The position numbers and the translations under genes were made by a program. A stretch of 64,000 nt of DNA from an uncultured Roseobacter sp. GTDB taxonomy: Bacteria > Pseudomonadota > Alphaproteobacteria > Rhodobacterales > Rhodobacteraceae. This document shows positions 8,467-16,090 of the stretch, one piece after another. The notes under the pieces were generated by a model. That model was not told the origin of the DNA and searched no databases. It worked only from the letters and a program-made list of their open reading frames with translations. The DNA lies in the NCBI RefSeq assembly GCF_947488185.1, contig NZ_CANKYM010000004.1, forward strand, positions 1 through 64,000, written 5' to 3'. The stretch's first letter is position 1, and each line of letters opens with the position of its first letter.

Positions 8467-9318
8467 ATGACGCAGCGCGCGCGCAACTGGTTGCTGATCG
8501 CCCCCTCGGGTGCGCTGCTTCTCGTGATGCTTGTGCTGCCGCTCTCGTTTGTTTTCGTTTTCAGCTTTGGGGAGCGGGGGCCCTCGGGCGGCTATGTTCC
8601 CGCCTTTACGCTGGAGCAATATGCGAACCTTCCGGCGCGATGGACCGCGTTCAAAAATACGCTGATCCTCGCACCGCTTGGCACACTCGCGGCCCTGCTG
8701 ATCGCCTATCCGCTGGCCTATCAGCTGGCGGTCAGGACTGACCCTAAATGGAAAACCCTGCTGCTGGTTCTGGTCATCGTGCCCTTCTGGACCTCGATCC
8801 TGATCCGCAGCTACGCTTGGATTTACATCCTCGGCGGACAGGGGATACCCGCGCTGCTGGGGAGCATCGGCATTGAAAACGTCCGGCTGATTTACACGCC
8901 TTTTGCCGTCACCATCGGCATCATTTACGGTTACCTGCCGCTGATGGTCTTTCCGATCTATGTCGCACTCGACCGTCTGGATATGCGGCTGCTTGAGGCC
9001 TCAGGCGACCTTGGTGCCCGTCCTATGACGACCTTCCTCAGGGTGACGCTGCCGCTTTCGGTGCCGGGTGTGGCGACCGGCTGTATGCTCGTCTTTATCC
9101 TGCTGATGGGCGAGTTTCTGATCCCAGCGCTGCTTGGCGGGGGCAAAGTGTTCTTTGTCGGGAATGCGCTCGTGGACCTCTTCCTGCAGTCGCGCAACTG
9201 GGCTTATGGCTCGGCGGTTGCTTTCACGCTGATCGTCATCATGCTGATCACCGTCACAATCTACATGCGCCTCATCGCGCGGCTTCAAACGGGCCGCGAA
9301 GATGTCGCGGTGATGTGA
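8467..9318 (+). CDS. ABC importer permease, PotB type
   Basis: A 283-residue inner-membrane protein with about six membrane helices and the binding-protein-dependent permease motif EASGDLGARPMTTFLRVTLP, which contacts the ATPase. It lies 15 bp after the binding-protein gene and 9 bp before the second permease. Length and the sequence around LVLVIVPFWTSILIRSYAW match the PotB/PotH subgroup. It forms half of the transmembrane channel with the next gene's product. Confidence 0.88.
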   Translation: MTQRARNWLLIAPSGALLLVMLVLPLSFVFVFSFGERGPSGGYVPAFTLEQYANLPARWTAFKNTLILAPLGTLAALLIAYPLAYQLAVRTDPKWKTLLLVLVIVPFWTSILIRSYAWIYILGGQGIPALLGSIGIENVRLIYTPFAVTIGIIYGYLPLMVFPIYVALDRLDMRLLEASGDLGARPMTTFLRVTLPLSVPGVATGCMLVFILLMGEFLIPALLGGGKVFFVGNALVDLFLQSRNWAYGSAVAFTLIVIMLITVTIYMRLIARLQTGREDVAVM

Positions 9319-9327
9319 GGGCCAGCC

Positions 9328-10140
9328 ATGCGACTGTATTCCCTTGTCGTCTATGTGTTCCTCTATGCACCCATCGCGATCATCGCTCTTTTCAGCTTCA
9401 ACGCGGGCCGACATGCCAGCGACTTCCAGGGCTTTTCGATCCAGTGGTATGGGCGCGCACTCAACAACCCCTTTGTGATGGACGCGTTGGAGACCAGCTT
9501 GATCGTGGCATTCATCACGGCGACCCTTGCCAGTATCCTGGGCACCCTTGCGGCGGTTGGTCTGCAAGGGTTGCGCGGACCGGCCCGCGCTATTTTCGAC
9601 GCGTTGATCTACATCGCGGTGATGATCCCGGGCATCGTGATCGGCATTGCGACCCTGATCGCACTGGTGACCGTCTTTGATGTGATGAACCCCTGGATCG
9701 AAAACCTGTGGGGGGACGCCGACAATGCTCCGACGCTTTCCATGGGCAGGGGGTCGCTGATCGCGGCCCATACGATGTTCACGATGGCCCTGGTCATCAT
9801 CATCGTGCGCGCACGGCTGGGCACATTGGAACAGTCGCTTGGCGAAGCCTCCGCTGATCTCTACGCCACGCCGCTCGGTACCTTTCGTCAGGTGACGCTG
9901 CCCTTGATCGCGCCTGCGGTGCTGGCGGGGTTCCTGCTCAGCTTCACCTTCAGTTTTGATGATTTCATCATCGCCTTCTTTGTGGCCGGTTCAGAAACAA
10001 CCCTGCCAATCTATATCTTCTCGTCCATCCGGCGCGGTGTAACGCCGGAGATCAACGCCATTGGCACGATGGTGATGCTCGCCTCGCTCGTCCTGCTGAT
10101 TGTGGCGCAGCTGATCCTGCGACGGGGAGATCGCACGTGA
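9328..10140 (+). CDS. ABC importer permease, PotC type
   Basis: A 270-residue inner-membrane protein, the second channel half. The coupling motif is EASADLYATPLGTFRQVTLP, and SFDDFIIAFFVAGSETTLP near the C-terminus is characteristic of PotC/PotI proteins. About six membrane helices. Preceded by GAGGG before ATG 9328. The short-chain dehydrogenase starts 13 bp after its stop, so the importer and the enzyme share a transcript. Confidence 0.88.
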   Translation: MRLYSLVVYVFLYAPIAIIALFSFNAGRHASDFQGFSIQWYGRALNNPFVMDALETSLIVAFITATLASILGTLAAVGLQGLRGPARAIFDALIYIAVMIPGIVIGIATLIALVTVFDVMNPWIENLWGDADNAPTLSMGRGSLIAAHTMFTMALVIIIVRARLGTLEQSLGEASADLYATPLGTFRQVTLPLIAPAVLAGFLLSFTFSFDDFIIAFFVAGSETTLPIYIFSSIRRGVTPEINAIGTMVMLASLVLLIVAQLILRRGDRT

Positions 10141-10153
10141 AAGGACACGCCCC

Positions 10154-10912
10154 ATGCTTCTGAAAGACAAGGTCGCCTTTGTCACCGGCGCTGCCTCCGG
10201 CATCGGTGCCGGCGGGGCAGTTGCGATGGCGCGCGAGGGGGCAGATGTGACGCTGGCCGATATCAACGCAGATGCCGTGCAATCGGTGGCAGACCGGATT
10301 ACCGCCGAAGGAGGCACCGCCCATGCCATTGCCCTGGATGTGGGAGATGACGCCAAACTTACGGCAGCCATCGACACCTGTGCGGCACGACATGGCCGTC
10401 TGGACGTTCTGCACTCGCACCCCGGCTTTCAGATCGAAGGCACCCTCGAACAGGTCACGGTCGACGACATGGACGCATCCTGGCGGCTGAATGTGCGCTC
10501 GCACTTCGTCGCGGCCAAAGCCGCAATGGCATACATGAAACCGGCGCGGCGCGGCTCGATCATCATCACGGCCTCCGGATCGGGCGTGCAGTACGACAGC
10601 GAGATGATCGCCTATGCCACGACCAAACACGCCGCCGTGGCGATGGCCCGGCAGATTGCCAAGGATTTTGGCAAAGACAATGTGCGGGTAAACGCCCTCT
10701 GTCCGGGCTTCATCGACACGCCGTTCAACCAGGGCTTCGAGATCCAGATGGGCGGGCGCGACAAGCTGGAGGCCTATATCGCGGACGAAATCCCGATGGG
10801 TCGCTTCGGCACGGTTGCAGAAATGGCGGATGCGATTGTCTACCTCGCGTCCGACCGTTCGACGTTCATGACGGGACATGCCCTTGTCATCGACGGCGGG
10901 GAATGTTTGTGA
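10154..10912 (+). CDS. Short-chain dehydrogenase/reductase with altered NNAG motif
   Basis: A 252-residue Rossmann-fold oxidoreductase of the classical SDR family. The cofactor glycine motif is TGAASGIG at residues 11-18, with DINAD after the second strand and the catalytic YATTK. The usual NNAG after strand 4 is replaced by HSHPG (in LDVLHSHPGFQIEG), so the stabilising Asn of that motif is missing. Catalytic Ser is probably in the ITASGSG stretch before YxxxK. The C-terminus (TGHALVIDGGE) is normal. Last gene of the importer operon, so it probably oxidises or reduces the imported compound or its product. A working enzyme is likely but not assured, given the altered motif. Confidence 0.85.
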   Translation: MLLKDKVAFVTGAASGIGAGGAVAMAREGADVTLADINADAVQSVADRITAEGGTAHAIALDVGDDAKLTAAIDTCAARHGRLDVLHSHPGFQIEGTLEQVTVDDMDASWRLNVRSHFVAAKAAMAYMKPARRGSIIITASGSGVQYDSEMIAYATTKHAAVAMARQIAKDFGKDNVRVNALCPGFIDTPFNQGFEIQMGGRDKLEAYIADEIPMGRFGTVAEMADAIVYLASDRSTFMTGHALVIDGGECL

Positions 10913-11137
10913 CGAAGGTCCGCACTCGACGCCGAGTTCCTCTTGTCATTGTTGATTTTGCCGCTGGACTCCATGCTTTTGGGGGAAGCTGTGATGCAGA
11001 GTCATTCATGATGATCAACGACCGGTTTGGGCCAGCTCAGCCAAGCGAGGGTCATAAAGAGTTCGGACCCTGCAACGCATCCGAAGTTCCTGCGCGCCCA
11101 TACCTCCAGAATGCTGCGGTTGAAACGAATGTCAGCT

Positions 11138-11602
11138 TTAGGAGTTAGAGGCGTCTAGCAAGCGCGCTTTCAGCTGGCCGATCACTTGTTGCGTAATCGA
11201 GATTTCTTCAGGCGAAAGATCTTTGGACAGCTCATTCACCCAAGGGATTTGTAACACAATCGCCGCTTCGTACAGGTCTTCACCCATAGGTGTCAGAATG
11301 ACCAGATTTGCGCGCTTGTGTTGGGGGTTCGGCCGGAATTCAACAATTCCTTCGCGTGCCAGCTCATTTATGATGCGTTGTACGCCTTGTCGGTGAACCC
11401 CCATGTTTCGCGCATGCCACGCAACGGGTTCTGGCTTTTCTGCCTGAGCGATGGCGCCAAGAATCTGCCAGCGTGCGCTGGTCAATCCCAGTTCGGCAAC
11501 AAGCCGGTCACCGGCGAGTTGCAACCGACCATTCAGCCGGAACACATCCAGTATCAGCGCGGTCACCGCTTCCCCGGCCTCGGTCCATTTTTCATCTGTC
11601 AT
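11138..11602 (-). CDS. MarR-family transcriptional regulator
   Basis: A 154-residue winged-helix regulator: dimerising N-terminal helices, HTH at about 57-80 (ARNMGVHRQGVQRIINELAREG), wing (FRPNPQHKRANLVILTPMG) and C-terminal dimer helices. Such proteins usually repress their own gene and a divergent neighbour until a small, often aromatic, ligand binds. Here the neighbour is the ABM-family gene at 11700, and a perfect inverted repeat sits in the gap 18 bp from this gene's start. The stretch 10913-11137 upstream of its 3' end has no gene I can support. Confidence 0.88.
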   Translation of the reverse strand: MTDEKWTEAGEAVTALILDVFRLNGRLQLAGDRLVAELGLTSARWQILGAIAQAEKPEPVAWHARNMGVHRQGVQRIINELAREGIVEFRPNPQHKRANLVILTPMGEDLYEAAIVLQIPWVNELSKDLSPEEISITQQVIGQLKARLLDASNS

Positions 11603-11619
11603 GTCGGTTGCCTATTTTA

Positions 11620-11637
11620 TTGACAACACATTGTCAA
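11620..11637. promoter_or_regulatory. Perfect inverted repeat, probable MarR operator
   Basis: TTGACAA-CACA-TTGTCAA, a perfect 7-bp inverted repeat with a 4-bp spacer between the divergent MarR and ABM genes. The symmetry and length suit a MarR dimer. TTGACA could also act as a -35 element for the plus-strand promoter, so binding here would block transcription. Confidence 0.65.
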
Positions 11638-11655
11638 ATTGGTTAGTAGTCGAAA

Positions 11656-11667
11656 TTGACAACATAT
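11656..11667. promoter_or_regulatory. Second TTGACAA half-site
   Basis: TTGACAACATAT repeats the left half of the 11620-11637 operator 36 bp downstream; the right half is degenerate. It may be a weaker second site for the same regulator. Confidence 0.4.
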
Positions 11668-11699
11668 CACCAATTTCACCCCGTTACGGAGCAAAACAC

Positions 11700-12068
11700 A
11701 TGGTCACATTCAAACCCCTCGATCCAGAGTGTCCGATCGATCAGCAACTTGGCGTCGACGCTGGCCCGGTCGTTCTGGTCAACCTGTTCACTGTTGATGC
11801 CAAAGATCAGGACGCGTTGGTTGCGGCCTGGAAAGATGACGCGCTTTGGATGAAGAAACAGCCCGGCTACATCAACACACAGCTGCACAAGGCTGTTGGC
11901 GATAGCTGCATGTACCTCAACTATGCAATCTGGGACTCGGTCGCTGACTTCCGCGCGGCGTTCACAAACCCCGAATTTCAGAACGCGCTCAGCCACTATC
12001 CATCCAGTGCCGTCACCGCACCACATCTCTTTGAGAAGATTGCCGTCGCGAACTGCTGCACGGCCTGA
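11700..12068 (+). CDS. ABM-family (antibiotic biosynthesis monooxygenase-like) protein
   Basis: A 122-residue protein with the dimeric alpha/beta-barrel (ABM) pattern: VLVNLFTVDAKDQDALVAAW, then the PGYINTQLHKA and LNYAIWDSVADFRAAF blocks. ATG 11700 follows CGGAG and lies downstream of the operator; the upstream in-frame extension to 11451 crosses the MarR gene and is rejected. ABM proteins include cofactor-free quinone-forming monooxygenases, heme-degrading enzymes and proteins of unknown role. Divergent from a MarR regulator and followed 27 bp later by a membrane protein, so a response to a toxic small molecule is plausible but unproven. Confidence 0.8.
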   Translation: MVTFKPLDPECPIDQQLGVDAGPVVLVNLFTVDAKDQDALVAAWKDDALWMKKQPGYINTQLHKAVGDSCMYLNYAIWDSVADFRAAFTNPEFQNALSHYPSSAVTAPHLFEKIAVANCCTA

Positions 12069-12095
12069 GTAACCCCCGAGAAATAAGTGAAAGAA

Positions 12096-12539
12096 ATGAA
12101 AAAGCGCATTCACGCAGTCGCAGGCGGCATCGGCTTCCTGATGATCTTGACCTTCTGGACCTCTACAGCGATCAGCGAGCTTTTTGGGAGCCATGAAACG
12201 ATTGCAGCGGTCAAGGCCTGGATCCTCACAGGCATGTTTGTCCTGATCCCGGCAATGGTCATCGTTGGCGGGTCGGGCATGGCCATGGGCCGCAGACGCA
12301 AGGACGCCCCTGCAAGAGCCAAGAAAAAACGCATGCCCATCATCGCGATGAACGGTCTATTGATCCTTTTGCCAGCCGCTTGGTTTTTGGCGGGCAAGGC
12401 TGATGCAGGCGAATTCGACACCATCTTTTACATCATTCAAACCATTGAACTGATTGCCGGTGCGGCAAACCTCACCATGATGGGACTGAACATTCGCGAT
12501 GGTTTGAAAATGACGGGAAGGATCGGACGTTCCAACTGA
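12096..12539 (+). CDS. Small membrane protein, unknown function
   Basis: A 147-residue protein with about four hydrophobic segments: GGIGFLMILTFWTSTAI, a second ending GGSGMAMG, IIAMNGLLILLPAAWFLAG and IELIAGAANLTMMGL. A basic cytoplasmic loop (RRRKDAPARAKKKR) follows segment two. ATG 12096 (MKKRIH) or GTG 12087 could be the start. It follows the ABM gene in the MarR-controlled unit and ends before a strong terminator hairpin. I recognise no named family; context suggests an export or redox-sensing accessory, which is a guess. Confidence 0.65.
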   Translation: MKKRIHAVAGGIGFLMILTFWTSTAISELFGSHETIAAVKAWILTGMFVLIPAMVIVGGSGMAMGRRRKDAPARAKKKRMPIIAMNGLLILLPAAWFLAGKADAGEFDTIFYIIQTIELIAGAANLTMMGLNIRDGLKMTGRIGRSN

Positions 12540-12894
12540 CGCTGTGGTCTGGGTTTTGAGTTCAACTGCCGGATTTGCAACTACAGCGGACATTCGGATT
12601 TCCACATCAGATGTCGTTTCGTCCCGCTTAGCCGGCATAGACTCCCGAGAATGCTTCGAGGCGATACATTTTGCACCTATGCGGCAGATCGAAAAAGCAA
12701 GTTGAGATTTGGGCGCCCTCCCACAATCAATATCCAAGTCATCAAGGTGTTTTGGCGCTCTACGGGGCGCTTTTTGCATTTCTAAGTGTAGTCCGGGAGA
12801 GGGCACGATCTGTATCGGTATATAGTCATGTCAGAAGACGCTGGATCTCATGCCATAGTTTAGATGAACGAGGGTCACAGGTTCGGAACACGGA
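12540..12894. other. Gene-free stretch with terminator and possible small RNA
   Basis: 355 bases between the membrane-protein gene and the convergent NarR-like gene. No frame looks coding. The plus strand carries a terminator at 12755-12775, some 215 bp after the last stop, leaving room for a small RNA that ends there. Just upstream is GGGCGCCCTCCCA, which could pair with ribosome-binding sites. Confidence 0.35.
12755..12775 (+). terminator. Rho-independent terminator with UACG tetraloop
   Basis: Stem GCGCTC / GGGCGC (one G-U pair) closed by the loop TACG, giving the very stable cUNCGg loop type, followed by TTTTT. Typical intrinsic terminator on the plus strand, for the unit ending at 12539 or for a small RNA in between. 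Confidence 0.75.
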
Positions 12895-13590
12895 TTAAGT
12901 GGAATAATCGTCAATCAGAAGATCCGGCTTTGCGAAGCGCGCGAGGTCGTCGGGGTCCGAGATTGAAATATTACTCCCGGAAACCTTAACGCCATAAGGT
13001 TCTAACCCTTTGAATGCACGACTCAGGTTTTCGGGCGTCATTCCCAGAAATGCGGCCAGTCGGCGTTTTTCCATATTCAGCTCAAATTCAGATGAAGCAG
13101 CACGCGCCGAGTGGCGAATGAGGTAGTTTGCCAAACGCTCAAGAGACGTGCGGAGCTTGAGGTCTTTTGTGTTTTTTACCACTGTTCTGTAGCACTGCGC
13201 CAGCTCACGCACGATAGCGCGCGCAAACGCGCCATCCGTGTCAAAAACAGCACGCACATCCTCTGAGGGCAAAAGCGCGATCCTGCTTTTTTCCAGTGTA
13301 CGTGCCGACATCAAATTGGGCGCTTCTCTGATCGTTGCGGCAAGGATGAAGGTTGAAACCGGGCGTACCGTTGCCATGCTTGTCTCGCGGCCGTTCCAGC
13401 ATGCAAAGAGATCCACCGACCCGGACAATACGATGTGCAGGAAATCCGATGGGTCGCCTTCGGTGATCAGGTCGATGCGTGGTGGGAAAGTCTGAACATA
13501 AGTTCCGCGCATGAGGGTTTCGAAATTCGAATCCTCCATGTCAGCAAATAGGTCAAGTTGCCGAATTTCAGCGCGATAGGTCTCAGGCAT
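12895..13590 (-). CDS. narR: Crp/Fnr-family regulator, NarR-like
   Basis: A 231-residue protein from ATG 13590: cyclic-nucleotide-binding-type beta roll (about 15-125; LITEGDPSDFLHIVLSGSVDLF), long dimer helix, and a C-terminal HTH with recognition helix MTPENLSRAFKGL. Its E..SR pattern is the one by which FNR and DNR contact TTGAT half-sites. The N-terminus lacks the cysteine cluster of oxygen-sensing FNR, as in NarR of Paracoccus, which responds to nitrate or nitrite and sits beside narK. Divergent from usp-narK-narGHJI with a perfect TTGAT-N4-ATCAA box between. A longer frame from 13707 (TTG) exists. Role as activator of nitrate respiration is inferred from family, site and position. Confidence 0.8.
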   Translation of the reverse strand: MPETYRAEIRQLDLFADMEDSNFETLMRGTYVQTFPPRIDLITEGDPSDFLHIVLSGSVDLFACWNGRETSMATVRPVSTFILAATIREAPNLMSARTLEKSRIALLPSEDVRAVFDTDGAFARAIVRELAQCYRTVVKNTKDLKLRTSLERLANYLIRHSARAASSEFELNMEKRRLAAFLGMTPENLSRAFKGLEPYGVKVSGSNISISDPDDLARFAKPDLLIDDYST

Positions 13591-13752
13591 TTCGGCAAGT
13601 GGTCCTTGGCAGAAGATTAACAAATGCTCAGATTTCGATTGATATTTGTCAAGCACCTGTTTGACCTTGCCAGTCCCCCGGCTTGTCACACCCCGCAGAG
13701 GCACCAAACATATTTTGTTAAGCTATTTATTTTGAACAATAATTTTCATTTG

Positions 13753-13766
13753 TTGATCGAGATCAA
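13753..13766. promoter_or_regulatory. FNR/NarR box (TTGAT-N4-ATCAA)
   Basis: TTGAT-CGAG-ATCAA, a perfect match to the FNR/DNR consensus, about 80 bp before the usp start and 160 bp from the NarR start. It is the probable site through which anaerobic and nitrate signals control the usp-narK-narGHJI transcript. Confidence 0.85.
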
Positions 13767-13846
13767 CCAAGTCTCTCTCTCCAAAGCGCACACCACCTCC
13801 AACCCAATATGGCAGCCTTGGCGCTGCCCAAGACGGAGGAAACGCG

Positions 13847-14344
13847 ATGGAAATCATGCTCGCATACGACAATTCGCGCAATGCGCGGATCGCACTTGAT
13901 GCCATCAAGACGATGTTTGGCGCCCTGAGCCCGAACGTGACGCTTGTGTCGGTCGTCGAAGATGTTGGCAGTGCTACCGCCGGGGCGGACGATCTCTTTA
14001 ACGAACAGTTCGCGACCCAGAAAGCAGGGGTCGAAGCCGCCGCGGCTGAACTGATGGCGGTGGGCATCGGCGCAAAGGTCATGCTGGCCGAAGGCGATGC
14101 CCGCAAGATGATCCTGCGCGCAACCGAGGAACGGCATCCCGACCTGTTGGTCATGGCGCGTCACAGTCACCAACCGGACAGCGGGCCGTTGGGCTTCATT
14201 ACCAAGCGTATCGATGCCCTTGTCGAAGAATTTGACCACATGACCTTTGGGTCCGTCTCGGCCTTTCTGGCGCGTCGGGTCAAATGCCCCATCCTGATTA
14301 TCCCAACCCACGTGGGTGCCGATGCGGCACACGCGGCTGAATGA
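13847..14344 (+). CDS. Universal stress protein (UspA) domain protein
   Basis: A 165-residue cytoplasmic UspA-fold protein: N-terminal MEIMLAYDNSRNARIALDAI, central PDLLVMARHSHQ and C-terminal GSVSAFLARRVKCPILIIP. The ATP-binding motif is normally G-2x-G-9x-G(S/T); here GPLG and GS are 18 residues apart, so the loop is longer than usual and the nucleotide mode may differ. ATG 13847 follows GGAGG. First gene after the FNR box; stress proteins are common in anaerobic regulons. The NarK1 gene starts 19 bp later. Family certain, role inferred. Confidence 0.85.
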   Translation: MEIMLAYDNSRNARIALDAIKTMFGALSPNVTLVSVVEDVGSATAGADDLFNEQFATQKAGVEAAAAELMAVGIGAKVMLAEGDARKMILRATEERHPDLLVMARHSHQPDSGPLGFITKRIDALVEEFDHMTFGSVSAFLARRVKCPILIIPTHVGADAAHAAE

Positions 14345-14363
14345 TTTAAGAGGGACATTTCCA

Positions 14364-16016
14364 ATGCAAGTCTCTGACCTGTTCCGGTTCAAGAACCGGG
14401 AAATTCGTGCGCTCCACCTGACCTGGATCGCGTTTTTCATCACCTTTTACGTCTGGTTCAACATGGCGCCGCTGGCCTCGTCGATGCTGGCCGCAAACGA
14501 CTGGTTGACCCGCGATGATATCCGTCTCTTTGCAATTGCAAACGTGGCGCTCACCATCCCCGCCCGGATTATCGTCGGCATGGCGCTCGACCATTGGGGG
14601 CCACGGCGGGTGTTTTCCGTTCTCATGGTCACCATGGCCGTGCCCACGCTGTTTTTCGCCTTTGGCGACAGCAAGATGCAGCTTTTTATCTCGCGGCTGG
14701 TCCTGTCCTCCGTGGGCGCCTCCTTCGTGATCGGCATCCACATGACGGCGCTGTGGTTCAAACCACGCGACATCGGATTTGCCGAAGGGTTTTATGCCGG
14801 ATGGGGCAACTTTGGGTCCGCCGCAGCGGCGCTGACCATTCCTACCGTGGCGCTGACCATCTTTGGCGGCGATGGCGGCTGGCGCTATGCCATCGCCACA
14901 TCCGGCATCGTCATGGCCGTCTACGGTGTCTTCTACTGGTTTGCGATCACCGATGGTCCGACCAAGGACACCCATAAGAAACCGCGCAAAGCCATGGCCC
15001 TTGAGGTCTCAACCTACCGGGATCTGGCGCTTCTGGTGATCTTCACCATCCCGCTTGTCGGCATCCTGTCGATCCTTGTCTACCGGATTCAGATGATGGG
15101 CTACATTGACGGTTTCGTCGCCTCAATCTGCTATGCCGCGATTGTTGTCGTGGTCCTCTACCAGGTCTGGCAGGTGCTGCGCGTCAATCTTCCGATCCTG
15201 AAGCAGGGTGTGCCCGAAGATGACCGTTATCCGTTCAGTTCGGTGGCGGCACTCAACACCACCTACTTCGCCAACTTTGGCGCGGAACTGGCCGTGGTTT
15301 CGATGTTGCCGCTGTTCTTCCAGGAAACCTGGGGGCTAAACCCAGTGACTGCAGGGATCATTGCGTCGGCCTTTGCCTTCGTGAACCTTGTGGCACGTCC
15401 GATGGGGGGCCTCGTCTCTGACCGGATGGGCAACCGCCGTTTCGTGATGCTGGCCTACATGATGGGCATCGCCATTGGCTTTGCCATGATGGGCCTCTTG
15501 AACAGCTCCTGGCCGCTCATTGTTGCCATCGCGATCACCATCTGCTGCTCGTTTTTCGTACAGGGCGCGGAGGGCGCGACCTTTGGGATTATCCCGTCGA
15601 TCAAGCGCCGCGTGACCGGTCAGATTGCGGGTATGGCTGGGGCCTACGGCAACGTTGGTGCGGTTTTCTACCTCTTCATCTTCATGTTTGTCGAACCCTC
15701 GACCTTCTTCTTCATCATCGCGGTCGGCGCGTCGATCTCCTGGCTGGTGTGCTTCTTCTGGCTGAAAGAACCCGAAGGCGGCTTTGGCGAGGAATACATC
15801 CTGTCATCTGTCGATGAAGCCATCGCAGCTGAAGCACAGAACAAGCTCGACGCCGAGGCTGACCTTGCGGTGATTTTCCAAGGCTCCTCCCGCGTGGCGC
15901 TGGCAGAACGCAGCGATGGTCTGATGGTGACCGCCAGGTTCAAAGACCTCGACGATCTGCGCTCAACCCTCAGCCGCCTTGCCGGAAAGGACAAGGGCAT
16001 CAAACCGGCTGAATGA
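14364..16016 (+). CDS. narK: Nitrate/nitrite transporter, NarK1 type
   Basis: A 550-residue MFS carrier of the inner membrane, about 12 segments. ATG 14364 follows AGAGGG. The opening AFFITFYVWFNMAPLASS and HMTALWFKPRDIGFAEGFYAGWGNFGSAAA are typical of the nitrate/nitrite porter family (NNP); the Gly-rich nitrate signatures in segments 5 and 11 are recognisable (YAGWGNFGSA, GMAGAYGNVGAV). NarK1 proteins are thought to bring nitrate in with protons to start respiration. The C-terminal ~60 residues are a soluble tail not usual in E. coli NarK. In Paracoccus this domain is fused to NarK2; here they are separate adjacent genes. Confidence 0.9.
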   Translation: MQVSDLFRFKNREIRALHLTWIAFFITFYVWFNMAPLASSMLAANDWLTRDDIRLFAIANVALTIPARIIVGMALDHWGPRRVFSVLMVTMAVPTLFFAFGDSKMQLFISRLVLSSVGASFVIGIHMTALWFKPRDIGFAEGFYAGWGNFGSAAAALTIPTVALTIFGGDGGWRYAIATSGIVMAVYGVFYWFAITDGPTKDTHKKPRKAMALEVSTYRDLALLVIFTIPLVGILSILVYRIQMMGYIDGFVASICYAAIVVVVLYQVWQVLRVNLPILKQGVPEDDRYPFSSVAALNTTYFANFGAELAVVSMLPLFFQETWGLNPVTAGIIASAFAFVNLVARPMGGLVSDRMGNRRFVMLAYMMGIAIGFAMMGLLNSSWPLIVAIAITICCSFFVQGAEGATFGIIPSIKRRVTGQIAGMAGAYGNVGAVFYLFIFMFVEPSTFFFIIAVGASISWLVCFFWLKEPEGGFGEEYILSSVDEAIAAEAQNKLDAEADLAVIFQGSSRVALAERSDGLMVTARFKDLDDLRSTLSRLAGKDKGIKPAE

Positions 16017-16090
16017 TCCAATCGGGCGCGGTCGGAACCGCCTGCCGCGCCTCAGAAACTGACGCACTACAGAATCCCAAGGAGACCAAG

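Noticed and set aside
9001..9771. Minus-strand frame opposite the two permease genes
   Set aside because: Very polar mirror of two hydrophobic proteins, spanning both genes and their gap.
10903..11148. 81-codon plus-strand frame after the dehydrogenase
   Set aside because: Overlaps the dehydrogenase end, no ribosome-binding site, no family; reads like the mosaic intergenic DNA common in this group.
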